From CAZEYT01 sp964516295 (lineage in GTDB: Bacteria; Verrucomicrobiota; Verrucomicrobiia; Chthoniobacterales; Terrimicrobiaceae): a DNA stretch of 53,072 nt. Both the position numbers and the translations under genes were made by a program. The stretch spans positions 1 to 53,072 of the forward strand of contig CAZEYT010000010.1 in NCBI GenBank assembly GCA_964516295.1. Direction: 5' to 3'. A model generated the notes under the pieces. That model was not told the origin of the DNA. It saw only the letters and a program-made list of their open reading frames with translations, and made no database searches. This document shows positions 6,497 through 14,953 of the stretch, piece by piece; the stretch's first letter is position 1; the number at the start of each line of letters is the position of its first letter.

Positions 6497-6571
6497 TGGT
6501 GCGCGATACAGGGTTCGAACCTGTGACCCCTACAGTGTCAATGTAGTGCTCTACCACTGAGCTAACCGCGC
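6497..6571 (-). tRNA. tRNA-Val (anticodon GAC)
   Basis: Minus-strand cloverleaf: acceptor GCGCGGT/ATCGCGC, D arm GCTC/GAGC, anticodon stem CTACA/TGTAG with loop TTGACAC (anticodon GAC), T arm ACAGG/CCTGT with TTCGAAC loop, discriminator A and encoded CCA. It reads GTC/GTT codons. It is a different isoacceptor from the tRNA-Val(CAC) one kilobase away, so the pair is not a recent duplication. Confidence 0.95.
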
Positions 6572-6798
6572 CAAAAAAAGGGTCTCGACGGGTCCTCGCG
6601 GGCCTTGGTGAAACCGGGAGTGAGAAACTAGGGGAACATCGGCGGAAAGGCAATGGTTTTTATCTCGAAATCAGCCCCCCGTTTCGGAAGGCGTTCGGGC
6701 ATTCTCTGGTGAATTCCCATTCTAGCGGGGCCGGCTCCCGCCAGGGGCATGCTGTGAATTGACTCCAACAGGATCCGAAGTAGTTTCTACCTCCAATT

Positions 6799-7134
6799 AT
6801 GAGCAAACCGGAAATTACCGCCTACCTGAAAACCCACTGCGGCTGGAGCCGGGGGGTTCGCGCTGTCCTTGGCAAATACGACCTCCCCTATACGGAGAAA
6901 GACATCATTGCCAACCCGGACCATCGTTTTGAAATGGAGCAGCTCAGCGGCCAGCCCCTGTCGCCGTGTGTGATTGTCAACGGCGTGATGCTGCCAGATA
7001 TTAGCGGGGAGGAACTGGAATCTTATATGCTATCCAACGGCTTGGTGGGCGAATCCAACAAACAGACCGATGTCCCCCTCAATGCCGCCTGCTCCGACGA
7101 AGAGCATGCCCGCATGGTGAATCTGAAACTCTGA
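6799..7134 (+). CDS. Glutaredoxin-like protein with a monothiol CGWS site
   Basis: This 111-residue protein has the thioredoxin-fold layout of glutaredoxins: EITAYLKTHCGWSRGVRAVLGKYDLPYTEKDI, then the cis-Pro region LSPCVIVNGVMLPDISGEELESYM. The active site is CGWS (Cys15, Ser18) rather than the dithiol CPYC, so it is of the monothiol/CGFS-like type. Such proteins handle glutathione-linked or Fe-S related chemistry. The C-terminal 25 residues with a second Cys (NAACSDEEHARMVNLKL) extend beyond the usual fold. It is a single-gene unit convergent with the pseudopilin operon, 10 bases from its end. Confidence 0.82.
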   Translation: MSKPEITAYLKTHCGWSRGVRAVLGKYDLPYTEKDIIANPDHRFEMEQLSGQPLSPCVIVNGVMLPDISGEELESYMLSNGLVGESNKQTDVPLNAACSDEEHARMVNLKL

Positions 7135-7144
7135 GCTCTCGGGC

Positions 7145-7558
7145 CTAGAGAATTGATGGACGAACCAGAATCACTTGGTTCGTCCGAAAGACATTGGTCG
7201 AGTCTGTTCGGCCTCCGACGGGGAAGACAATCGTGCAGTTGGTGGTGTTGACCAAGGTCACGCCCGAGACGGTGTTTGTGGCCGCTCCGAAGGTAAGAAA
7301 AAGCTGATTTGTTGCAGGTGGTGATGCCGAGGAGAAGTTGGCCGGCAGGATGTTTGTTATGGCCGGGAGATCCAATCCCAACTGATAGAGGACGCCGGCC
7401 TGTTCTTGGGTATTCAAAGCTGTGGCGACTCGAAGGTTGGCCTCGGTTTGGAGAAGCATTGTCCGCGCGAGAATGGCGCTGGCAGCCAACGCAACCATCA
7501 AAATCCCGGCGGCGATCAGCACTTCAGGCAGGGAATAACCGGCAAATCGTTGCTTCAT
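7145..7558 (-). CDS. Type IV pilin-like minor pseudopilin (PilV/GspI position)
   Basis: This 137-residue protein has a prepilin signal: MKQRFAG followed by YSLPEVLIAAGILMVALAASAILA, with cleavage after Gly7 and Glu5 of the mature form. The rest is a short Asn/Thr-rich beta domain ending FRTNQVILVRPSIL. It is the last gene of the minus-strand pilus series and its ATG overlaps the stop of the preceding gene (ATGA). It probably assembles in the tip of a pilus or pseudopilus. The exact class (PilV, GspI or other) cannot be fixed from sequence alone. Confidence 0.72.
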   Translation of the reverse strand: MKQRFAGYSLPEVLIAAGILMVALAASAILARTMLLQTEANLRVATALNTQEQAGVLYQLGLDLPAITNILPANFSSASPPATNQLFLTFGAATNTVSGVTLVNTTNCTIVFPVGGRTDSTNVFRTNQVILVRPSIL

Positions 7559-8763
7559 GGCACCCGATAGCTTTCGAGCCAGAGGACCCGGTCAACGACA
7601 TACTCAAGGGCCTGTGAGTTCGTTTCCCGTTGAATAGAGAGTTGCCTGGTGCCCGCAAGGGTCACCGTCGAGTCCGTGCGTATCCCACCGACGAGGCGAA
7701 GGTCATGACTGCTGGAGTTCGTCACTGTCAGGGGAGTGTTTGAAAGTGACATGGAGAGTCGCCAATCTCCGCCGCTATAGCTTCCCAAAGACAGGACGAG
7801 GGAACGGTTGACGCAGTAGATGTAGATCTGGCGACTGTTCGTTCCAGGATTACCGCTCAACGTCACCGTATTCAGATTTGTGTTGGTCGAGTTAATTGTG
7901 ATGTAGGCGATATTCGTCACCGCGGCGTGGTTGATCACAAGCGTGCGCACGGCGGCGCTGGTGTAGTTGGTTCCGCTGATGGTATAATTGGTCGCCCATG
8001 TATTCGGGACATCATAGCGGAGGATTGATTCGGTCTGGCTGCTGTTGATCGTCAGAGTGGCGTTGGTCCCGGAGAGGACCGCGGTGACGTTGCTCATCGC
8101 CGTCATCGGCATACCCGACATTTGCGGTGCCGCGTACGAGCCGTTGTAGGAGTTCGAGACCGCGCCGGTGATGGATCCGGAGGTGATCGGAACCGCCGGG
8201 AATCCGGAAAAGCCGACAAGGTCGGTCCAGAAAATCCGTGGCGATGGAACCTGTGAAAAAGTTGGCGTGGGTCCGGAGCGGTGAACGACCAAGGGAAACC
8301 CGCCGAGAAGCGGGCTTCGAGAGCGAAGGCGGAACTCCCATGTCTCGCTGCCTGATGACCCATTGTCCCCCACCCAGCTTAGGATTGTTGGAACCGTCAC
8401 CGAAAAAGCGCGGTTTCCCATCGGACTGAAATGGTTTCCGTTGAAAAAATTCGTATTGCTCCACACGCCGGACACATTGTTGGCAATAGCAAAGGCCCCC
8501 CAGCCGCCGGAGATGCTGGCATTCGAGAACGCAAAGTCTCCGGATCTCATACCCGACAGCATGTATTGACGCGCCAGCGAACGTGAATTGAGAACGGCCA
8601 GACGCCGTTTCTGGCCCTCCATGGCATGGTCAATGTACTCGACGCGGGTCGCAAGCATCTGAACCCAGCCGGCGAGTACCAGCGTCCCGACAAGGACAAC
8701 GATCAGTGCAAACAGAACGATCGTTCCTTCCATGCGCCGGGCCAGTGTCGGAAGCGGTTTCAT
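7555..8763 (-). CDS. PilX-like membrane-anchored minor pilus protein
   Basis: The protein has 402 residues. The N-terminus MKPLPTLARRMEGTIVLFALIVVLVGTLVLAGWVQMLATR has the shape of PilX-type anchors: short basic segment, Glu, then a 20-residue hydrophobic helix. The body is very rich in Ser, Asn and Thr with alternating beta patterns, suggesting an extended beta structure outside the inner membrane. It overlaps both neighbours by ATGA. In other systems PilX-class proteins sit with PilV/PilW and help initiate pilus assembly; that role here is inferred from position. It is clearly longer than Proteobacterial PilX (about 190 residues). Confidence 0.6.
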   Translation of the reverse strand: MKPLPTLARRMEGTIVLFALIVVLVGTLVLAGWVQMLATRVEYIDHAMEGQKRRLAVLNSRSLARQYMLSGMRSGDFAFSNASISGGWGAFAIANNVSGVWSNTNFFNGNHFSPMGNRAFSVTVPTILSWVGDNGSSGSETWEFRLRSRSPLLGGFPLVVHRSGPTPTFSQVPSPRIFWTDLVGFSGFPAVPITSGSITGAVSNSYNGSYAAPQMSGMPMTAMSNVTAVLSGTNATLTINSSQTESILRYDVPNTWATNYTISGTNYTSAAVRTLVINHAAVTNIAYITINSTNTNLNTVTLSGNPGTNSRQIYIYCVNRSLVLSLGSYSGGDWRLSMSLSNTPLTVTNSSSHDLRLVGGIRTDSTVTLAGTRQLSIQRETNSQALEYVVDRVLWLESYRVP

Positions 8764-9644
8764 AGGTGGGGAAACATCGGCGCCACAAAAAAGAAAGACG
8801 AGCTACCAAACGTGTTGGTATAAGACGACCGGGTATCCAATGTCGAAGGCGGCGCCGGCATCTCCTGGGCCATGGGATCGGGCCACCACAGAAGGTAAAA
8901 CGGCCGATTGATGGTCGTACTTCCGACCGTCGTGCCTCTCGGGTAAAAGTACCCCAATGGAGAAAAGGTATTGGTCTGGCCGGGATAAAAGACGTGATAG
9001 TAATGCGTGAGTGTGAAATTGACGTACCGACGAACGGAGGCGAAGACGCCCTTTGGCGAGGCGATGGGGATGAAATCCGTTTCGTAAAGGCAACGGACCG
9101 TCAGAGTGTTCGACATCACGGAGGCGTCGAGTACATACGTCGTGGTACTCGGCCCGCGGATGGCATTCGAAGAGTTGACGACGTATTCGGACTGGTTGAC
9201 GAGCAGCGCCGAGAACGCCGCGGCATTTGTGAGTGTTCTCGGGTCGACATTCGACGGGAGGGGAAGGTTACGCAGGCGGATCGAGTTTACCCCCGGCCGG
9301 CTCAATACATAGATCCCGACGCTGCTTCGCAGATCTTCGGAAAACATCTCCCGCATCACCTCGGCCTGTGCCGACGCCCCTACGCTCGGGGCATACGGCA
9401 CCGAGACCGTGTTGGAGCTGATGTCGTAAAAATTGATATTGACCGCGGCGGTGATTGGAATGGGCTCCGCCCGCAATCGGAGCGGGTGATTTGTGGTGAT
9501 CGCGGAAAAAGCAATGACACCGGCCCCAAGCACGATCGCGCCAACGGCAAGGCCGACGATCAACTCAACGTAGGTGAACCCGCTTCGGGAAAACCCGCAG
9601 GAGACGCCCGCAGCGTCGTCACGGAGTGGGAGTTGCCTGAGCAT
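8760..9644 (-). CDS. PilW/GspJ-like pseudopilin
   Basis: The protein has 294 residues with a type IV prepilin signal: SCGFSRSG, then FTYVELIVGLAVGAIVLGAGVIAFSA (cleavage after Gly, Glu5 conserved). The leader of 22 residues is long. The C-terminal domain (GPSTTTYVLDASVMSNTLTVRCLYETDF, YYHVFYPGQ) is beta-rich with no family match. It overlaps the PilP-position gene by 26 bases and the PilX-like gene by four, so it belongs to the same transcript. Position between PilP- and PilX-like genes supports a PilW/GspJ role. Confidence 0.68.
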   Translation of the reverse strand: MLRQLPLRDDAAGVSCGFSRSGFTYVELIVGLAVGAIVLGAGVIAFSAITTNHPLRLRAEPIPITAAVNINFYDISSNTVSVPYAPSVGASAQAEVMREMFSEDLRSSVGIYVLSRPGVNSIRLRNLPLPSNVDPRTLTNAAAFSALLVNQSEYVVNSSNAIRGPSTTTYVLDASVMSNTLTVRCLYETDFIPIASPKGVFASVRRYVNFTLTHYYHVFYPGQTNTFSPLGYFYPRGTTVGSTTINRPFYLLWWPDPMAQEMPAPPSTLDTRSSYTNTFGSSSFFFVAPMFPHL

Positions 9645-10257
9645 CGGAAGAAATCGTGCCCATCAGTTCCCGGCGTCTTTCGACGAGATTCTGGAGCGAA
9701 ACCTCGCGGCTTCCACGGAGGGAGTCTTCGACCGCCGGCAGGGTAAGTCCGGCGGCATTGGGGCCAACCACTTCCGGCGTCACCAACTTCTCAAAGATCT
9801 CGCCGACCAGCAGTTGATCCACCCGCGGCTTGAGTGCAACCGGAATGCGAATCTCACGGGGCTGGATCTCCGACCGAACTTCGACAAACTCAAGAACAAT
9901 CTCGGTCGACGCGACCGATTTGACGCGAAGTTTTTCGGACTGATTTCTGAAAAACGGCGGGAGGGTAGCTCCCGGGCGGAGGACGACCGAACCCAAAAGC
10001 GCAGAAGGGTTCTCGTCGGACCCGGAAATACCGGCAACCTTCGCCGAACTCAGCAGTCGCCGCAGCCGACTTTCCTCCGACTCGGCTTGCGCTATGGTTT
10101 GCGGCTCTTCCGGTGAACGGGCGAGTCCGAAGGGATTTCGGTCCGACTCCAAGACTTCAACCGTCTCACGTTTTGACGGAAGCACGTCGATGTCCGCCAA
10201 AGCCCCGGAAAGGCCGACGAAAAGTCCGGAGACAATAAGCGTTTTGGAACGGATCAT
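9619..10257 (-). CDS. Secreted protein in PilP position
   Basis: The protein has 212 residues. MIRSKTLIVSGLFVGLSGALA is a signal peptide with cleavage after ALA and no lipobox Cys, so it is periplasmic rather than a lipoprotein. A low-complexity acidic stretch is followed by a beta-rich region about 90-160 (GATLPPFFRNQSEKLRVKSVASTEIVLEFVE). Start: ATG at 10257 overlapping the preceding stop as TAATG; a longer frame to 10380 runs inside the upstream gene and was rejected. It follows PilN- and PilO-like genes where pilP normally sits, and PilP links the inner membrane complex to the secretin. Sequence similarity to PilP itself is not obvious. Confidence 0.55.
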   Translation of the reverse strand: MIRSKTLIVSGLFVGLSGALADIDVLPSKRETVEVLESDRNPFGLARSPEEPQTIAQAESEESRLRRLLSSAKVAGISGSDENPSALLGSVVLRPGATLPPFFRNQSEKLRVKSVASTEIVLEFVEVRSEIQPREIRIPVALKPRVDQLLVGEIFEKLVTPEVVGPNAAGLTLPAVEDSLRGSREVSLQNLVERRRELMGTISSDAQATPTP

Positions 10258-10790
10258 TAGCGCATGATGGGTTGGTCGAGGATCAGCTCCATCCGGACAT
10301 CGTTGGGTCTCGTTCCCTTGGCGAGTTTGACACTGGTGACGCGAACCGTCGGCATGGTGGTCTCGACGGTTCCGAGCCAATTCAGCACTCGCGCGTAGTC
10401 ATCCTCAAACGTAAGGATCGCCCGGAGCGAACTCGGAATTGAGGGAATGCCCTTGTTGTCGGCCGACTCAAATCGCTGCGAGAGATTAACCAAGCCGGAC
10501 TCTTTGATCCGGACGGTAAAGTTCGCCTCGGCGCTCTGGGCATTGCGGAAACTTTCAAAAAACGGCTGCCACGTGCGGAGGAAGGTAACCAGCGTCTTGG
10601 ACCTCGAGCGAAGGTCGTCGAGATTGCCCTCTTCCCGGGCGAGGACGGCCGCCGCATCCGATTCGGACTGGGCAGCTGCCGCAGCTTCCCGCTGCATCTT
10701 TGTGCGAACGTTCTGCGCCCAGAGAGTGGTCTGGATAAGGGCCAGAACAAAGAGCGCCACGAGTCCGCAAGCCAAGTGTTTGTTGTTCAT
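10257..10790 (-). CDS. PilO-like inner membrane pilus assembly protein
   Basis: The protein has 177 residues. There is one N-terminal membrane helix (LACGLVALFVLALIQTTLWA), then a long helical/coiled-coil region (REAAAAAQSESDAAAVLAREEGNLDDLRSR), then an alpha/beta domain (FTVRIKESGLVNLSQRF, MPTVRVTSVKLAKG). This is the PilO/GspM architecture. It overlaps the PilN-like gene (ATGA) and the PilP-position gene (TAATG). PilN and PilO dimerise across the inner membrane to form the alignment complex. Identity rests on architecture and order. Confidence 0.6.
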   Translation of the reverse strand: MNNKHLACGLVALFVLALIQTTLWAQNVRTKMQREAAAAAQSESDAAAVLAREEGNLDDLRSRSKTLVTFLRTWQPFFESFRNAQSAEANFTVRIKESGLVNLSQRFESADNKGIPSIPSSLRAILTFEDDYARVLNWLGTVETTMPTVRVTSVKLAKGTRPNDVRMELILDQPIMR

Positions 10791-11377
10791 TGGGGTTGCA
10801 AGGTGCTGAGGGATGAGGAGCGGGAATTCTGGCGCACAAGGGTCGCCCGAAAATCCACCTCACCAAGGCCCAACGTCCGCTGGGGTGAAAATGCCCGGTA
10901 TTCCTGCTCGGCGACTTTTTCCAGCGTGAAATCGAGCTGTTCGGTGGTATCAGTGCCGAGACGGATACCCATTTGAAGTTGGGAGGGCAACTCGGGATCG
11001 CGGTCTAGGCGGAGGGAAAGGATGGACGACCGTTCATTCATGCTCCGGGTAATCGCCACTACGAGGGGCTGGATCGGACGGGAGCCGGAAACCCAGGCCT
11101 CGACATCGGTCGCCCGTGTGATCTCGAGTTCGAGCGCGGTTCGCTGGGTGCGGACGTCGTTGGCAGCCATTTTCAACGCGCTTGCCGAAGCGAGGAGCAT
11201 GTCCCGCCGCTGGGCTGCCATCCGGAACTGAACGAAAAAAATGGTCGACAGGATGATGGTAACCGCAATCAGGCAATAAAACAGAATGGGGACCAGGCGC
11301 AGGACGATCGGGAGCGGAGGAGTAATGTCCTTCCTCTCGGTCTTGAAATCATCGATCTGCTTGGCGGAAATCTGCAT
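10787..11377 (-). CDS. PilN-like inner membrane pilus assembly protein
   Basis: The protein has 196 residues. A cytoplasmic N-terminus of about 28 residues precedes one membrane helix (LVPILFYCLIAVTIILSTIFFV), then a coiled-coil (AAQRRDMLLASASALKMAANDVRTQRTALELEI) and a ferredoxin-like domain with PLVVAITRSMNERSSILSLRLD. This matches PilN/GspL-C architecture. PilN binds PilM through its cytoplasmic tail in known systems, although the tail here does not show an obvious INLLP motif. It lies three bases after the PilM-position gene and overlaps the PilO-like gene. Confidence 0.6.
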   Translation of the reverse strand: MQISAKQIDDFKTERKDITPPLPIVLRLVPILFYCLIAVTIILSTIFFVQFRMAAQRRDMLLASASALKMAANDVRTQRTALELEITRATDVEAWVSGSRPIQPLVVAITRSMNERSSILSLRLDRDPELPSQLQMGIRLGTDTTEQLDFTLEKVAEQEYRAFSPQRTLGLGEVDFRATLVRQNSRSSSLSTLQPQ

Positions 11378-11380
11378 GGA

Positions 11381-12250
11381 TCAGTTCTGCATCATCAGGT
11401 TGGCCAGCAAAGCGGGCTGCGAGAGATCGGTGATCTGGCGGTTGGGAAGGGCCATGGAGAGTTGATCGACGAGGCCGATAATTGGCTCGTCTGCGATCAA
11501 AACAATTCCGCTTTCGGGGTTCAACCGCGAATGAAAAGGAGAGAGCAAGTCCGTGATCGCCGTGCAGTCATTTTCATAAACGTCTGTGCGCGAGCGAAGC
11601 TCGAGCCAGCGGTCCTGATCCTGAACGAGGGCCAGCACCGCTCCTTCGCAACAGACGACATAGAACGCGCTGAATGGTTTCTCCGAACCCTTGGTGACGT
11701 TGGTGGTGGTGAGGGCATGCCGGAGTAGCACGTAGGTCCCGCAACAGAGGCGTCCCACCCGGAAGCCGGCCTCCTTGAACATCGTTTCCACTTTCCGGGT
11801 TTGCTCCTCATCGCAGGAGAGAAGGATGCTGGAATTTGTCTCGGGATTGTGGGTCACGGCGTAGGTTTTTCCGCGCTCATAGCGTCCACCCAACACACCT
11901 CGAGGGTTGGTCTTCAGCATGTCTTCACTTCCCTGCCGACGGGAGAGATTGGTCTCGAGGCTGATCACATAGCGGGTGTTCAGCGAAACGGCACACCAGC
12001 CTTCATCGGTGCCCTCGCGGATCTGTGGGGCGACTTGGGTTAGGATTTCCTTCGGCTCCCCGGGAACCACATCCAGATCGGAGGCCTTCCCGGACCGGGA
12101 AATCGTGCGCCAAGAGAGCGCGTTGCGACCGACTCCGAAAAAGACTGTCTTCTTGCCCGGGAAGCGTTTCCGCCATGCTGCGGAAGAGTCGTCGGGCTCC
12201 GGGCGGAAAGCAGAGAAATTAAGAACCGCTTTGAGATCGGAGGCTTTCAT
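11381..12250 (-). CDS. Protein in PilM position of the pilus operon
   Basis: The protein has 289 residues, is soluble and has no signal peptide. Segments such as KTVFFGVGRNALSWRTI, EGWCAVSLNTRYVISLE and SAFYVVCCEGAVLALVQD alternate beta strands like an RNase H/actin-like fold, and the C-terminus (ESGIVLIADEPIIGLVDQLSMALPNRQITDLSQP) resembles the last lobe of PilM-type proteins. No clear ATP-binding phosphate loop is seen, so nucleotide binding is doubtful. Start: ATG at 12250, overlapping the PilT stop (ATGA). The order PilT-PilM?-PilN-PilO-PilP supports the assignment, which is mainly positional. Confidence 0.5.
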   Translation of the reverse strand: MKASDLKAVLNFSAFRPEPDDSSAAWRKRFPGKKTVFFGVGRNALSWRTISRSGKASDLDVVPGEPKEILTQVAPQIREGTDEGWCAVSLNTRYVISLETNLSRRQGSEDMLKTNPRGVLGGRYERGKTYAVTHNPETNSSILLSCDEEQTRKVETMFKEAGFRVGRLCCGTYVLLRHALTTTNVTKGSEKPFSAFYVVCCEGAVLALVQDQDRWLELRSRTDVYENDCTAITDLLSPFHSRLNPESGIVLIADEPIIGLVDQLSMALPNRQITDLSQPALLANLMMQN

Positions 12251-13308
12251 CGAGAGATTTCCGGCTGGCTCTGTAGGTAGTCTCCAACTTCGTCCCAAGA
12301 AAATGTCGACGGTCCGGGTGCCGTGCTGCTCCGATAGCCTTCCTTGCCACGAAGTTCGAGGCTTGTTTCGAAATTGAACATCCCTTTCTTCCACCCGGTC
12401 TCGAGTTCTTGGTCGAGCTTTTTGAAGTCTCCCCGTCGGATGATGTTGATGACGCCGTCGTATTGCAACAGCACCTCATGAATGGGAAAACGCTTGCTCT
12501 GATGGTCGTCGAGCAACAGGCGCTGACACAGAATGAGCCGCAGACAGTCGGCGAGCGTTTCCTGCGAACTTTCCATGCGCTCCGAAGGAATGAGCTTGAG
12601 AAATCGCTGCACGGTCTGGGACGCAGAGGAGGTGTGAAGCGTGGCCACGACAACGTGACCGGTCTCGGAGGCCTGAAGCGCGATTTCCGCGGTCTCGCCA
12701 TCACGGATCTCTCCAAAAATGATGACATCCGGAGCCTGCCGCAGGGCCGCCCGGAGTGCTTTTCCGAAGTCGAGCTCATCTGATCCCATTTCCCTTTGGG
12801 AAACCAGGGAGGGAAGTCCGTCGGGGTAAACAAACTCGATCGGATCCTCAAAAGAAATCACATGCTCCCGACGGCGAAGCGCCCGGTGAAGAACCATCGA
12901 TGCAATGGTGGTCGACTTGCCGCTTCCGGTCGCACCACAGATCAGGAAAAGTCCGTTCTTGGCCTCCAGAAAGGATTTCAGCGCCGATTCCGGAACGCGA
13001 ATGGAATACGGGTCCGGGATCACATTCGGCAGCAGTCGCAAGACCCATCGCAGGCGGCCTTGGGTCACCATTTGGTTCACCCGAAACCGGCGGCCATGCA
13101 GCTCAATCGCACTGTCGTCACAGCCGGGAGGGATAACCTCCGGAAGATTCATATCAAAGATCAGATCATCGTAAATGAGCTGGCCGTTGTATTTGTAAGA
13201 GAGCGGTTCGCCGGGTGTAAGATAGAAGTCACTAACCCCTTCGGCAAACCCGAGGTCCCGGATGCGAAGACCTACGGGAGAGTCGGGGGGAAGGTTCAAA
13301 AGGCGCAT
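12247..13308 (-). CDS. pilT: PilT-family twitching/secretion ATPase
   Basis: The protein has 353 residues. Walker A GATGSGKST is at 125-133, the Asp box FEDPIEF follows at 154-160, Walker B DVIIFGE at 194-200, and the His box VVATLHTSS at about 220-227. N-terminal residues 1-100 form the PAS-like PilT N-domain (SDFYLTPGEPLSYKYNGQL). PilT hexamers retract pili by ATP hydrolysis. Length matches PilT/PilU (about 350) rather than the longer PilB assembly ATPase (about 560), and no PilB or PilC is present in this locus. It is the second gene of the series, 59 bases after the large pseudopilin, and overlaps the next gene. Confidence 0.9.
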   Translation of the reverse strand: MRLLNLPPDSPVGLRIRDLGFAEGVSDFYLTPGEPLSYKYNGQLIYDDLIFDMNLPEVIPPGCDDSAIELHGRRFRVNQMVTQGRLRWVLRLLPNVIPDPYSIRVPESALKSFLEAKNGLFLICGATGSGKSTTIASMVLHRALRRREHVISFEDPIEFVYPDGLPSLVSQREMGSDELDFGKALRAALRQAPDVIIFGEIRDGETAEIALQASETGHVVVATLHTSSASQTVQRFLKLIPSERMESSQETLADCLRLILCQRLLLDDHQSKRFPIHEVLLQYDGVINIIRRGDFKKLDQELETGWKKGMFNFETSLELRGKEGYRSSTAPGPSTFSWDEVGDYLQSQPEISR

Positions 13309-13367
13309 GATTTGTTTCGCAAAAAAATCCGGGAGGGGTCTGGCAGAGTGTCGCGGAGGTTGAAACC

Positions 13368-14666
13368 TTACTGAATGATTCCGCCGGCCAGCAAGGCATC
13401 TCGGATACTGTACGGGCTGAATCTGCTGGCGTCACTGCCGGTTGGGGCGCGATTCCAATACCTATGGTTGCGGTAGTAGGTATTTGGATCAACTTCCCGC
13501 ATCGTCGACCAACTCGGCTGAGTCAAGCCCTCGGCTTTCCAGATCAAATCCTCGTAGTCCTGGTCGCCGCCTCCCGGAATGTCCTCAATGGCATAGGCAT
13601 CATTTCCGAGACTGATCGCCTGACTTCGATAAAACCCGCCATAGTCCTCATTGGGAAAGGACAAGGACAGCAAGGGATAGCTTGTGCTGGAAGGATTGGG
13701 GGTGGGCCGACTCAGTTCCGTCAGCGCCGCAGCGAAGGTATTGTTGGGGATCAAGATGGCGGCGATGGTGTCTCCCGCTTCAAACTGGTGCGTGTAGGTC
13801 GTCGTGGTGCTTGAGTTATTCGCCCGGGCATCAAGAACGACCCGACCTGAGTTCTGATCGGCAATAATGCGCCGGACCGCTTCACGCATGAAGGCATTGA
13901 GCCCGGCTTGAGTCCGAAGGTCATACCGATCCGGCCCCATGTCCTTCAGAGAGAAAAAACCAAGCTGCCCGCGATATCCCGCCCCGTCGTAGAGATATGT
14001 GGTGGTCACTGTGCCAGTCGGCCCAACCTGCCAAGTTCCGCCAAAGAAGTTCTGGTTGATCGCATCCGCCATCGCTCCCCCCGAGTCCGAACCGGCTGTC
14101 GGAGACAAGACGGAGGCTACGGCGGCATTCGTGGGAGCCGCATAATCCCACACCCACCGCGTGGCGGTAGCCCCCTCAAGCGAGGCGGTCCGGATTTCCG
14201 TCTCCGGAGTCGCAGCTGCGAGCGCTGGATTCAGGCGAAATTCTTTGACTCCAACTCCACCGGCCCGGGCGGTGACAAAAATTTGCTGGGAGGAATTCCA
14301 GACAGCCCGGAGCTGGGAGGTCGCAGCCTCGGACGTGGTCTGATAGACAGGCTCGACCCGCATATCGAGAAAATTGTCCTTCATCCCGATCGTCCGCGAC
14401 GCCGAGGCCGAGTCGGCCCGGGTTTTCAATCGCGCGATGATTGCGGAAATATCCGTGCCCAAGTTGTTGGTTCCGCCAGTGGACCTGTAAAGTTGAACCG
14501 CATTGTTGATGGAAGCAACGTCCGACTCGAGTTTGTTTTCCCGAGAGGACTCACGAACTCCGGTAGCCACCGCGTACCCCATCGCGCCCAAGGTGGCAAT
14601 GGCTCCGAGCACAACAAGCAATTCGACCAAGGTCGTGGCCCGGTTTGTGCAACGGCGAGGACTCAC
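13368..14666 (-). CDS. Large prepilin-like protein with a C-terminal DUF4114-like domain
   Basis: The protein has about 432 residues. The N-terminus VSPRRCTNRATTLVELLVVLGAIATLGAMGYAVATGV is a prepilin-type helix with Glu at +5, but the residue before the likely cleavage site is Ala rather than Gly. The last third (HQFEAGDTIAAILIPN, then GGFYRSQAISLGNDAYAIEDIPGGGDQDYEDLIW) carries the GGGDxDYxDL signature of DUF4114, a domain of secreted/adhesion-type proteins. GTG at 14666 is the likely start; TTG at 14684 is possible. It is the first gene of the minus-strand pilus series and divergent from the secretin. It is much larger than a major pilin (150-200 residues), so it may be a tip adhesin or surface-exposed pseudopilin. 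Confidence 0.65.
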   Translation of the reverse strand: MSPRRCTNRATTLVELLVVLGAIATLGAMGYAVATGVRESSRENKLESDVASINNAVQLYRSTGGTNNLGTDISAIIARLKTRADSASASRTIGMKDNFLDMRVEPVYQTTSEAATSQLRAVWNSSQQIFVTARAGGVGVKEFRLNPALAAATPETEIRTASLEGATATRWVWDYAAPTNAAVASVLSPTAGSDSGGAMADAINQNFFGGTWQVGPTGTVTTTYLYDGAGYRGQLGFFSLKDMGPDRYDLRTQAGLNAFMREAVRRIIADQNSGRVVLDARANNSSTTTTYTHQFEAGDTIAAILIPNNTFAAALTELSRPTPNPSSTSYPLLSLSFPNEDYGGFYRSQAISLGNDAYAIEDIPGGGDQDYEDLIWKAEGLTQPSWSTMREVDPNTYYRNHRYWNRAPTGSDASRFSPYSIRDALLAGGIIQ

Positions 14667-14953
14667 AATAAAAAAACATAGCAATCTGGAAATTCGTTGT
14701 AAACCAGTATCTGCGCTCGACTTCGGGTGACTCGTGTCGCAGGACCGTGATCCCCGCGAAAGATTTGTTGCATGAATTTCGTCTGGTCAGATGCGAGAGT
14801 TTCGCTAAGATTCGACGACCCGCTGCGTTACCCGAAGCGACAGACCCCGATGAGAAAGACCACGCTGTGCCCGATCTTTGCCATGACGGCCGGATGGCTT
14901 TACCGGGTTGACGGGGCTGCTGGGCGGGGCGCACTCCGACACCAACAGCGCCA
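14667..14953. promoter_or_regulatory. Divergent promoter region of the pilus locus
   Basis: These 287 bases separate the minus-strand pilus genes from the plus-strand secretin and must hold both promoters. A small plus-strand frame (14772-14960) ends inside the secretin start but has shadow-like composition. I see no convincing -10/-35 pair or long dyad. Confidence 0.4.
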
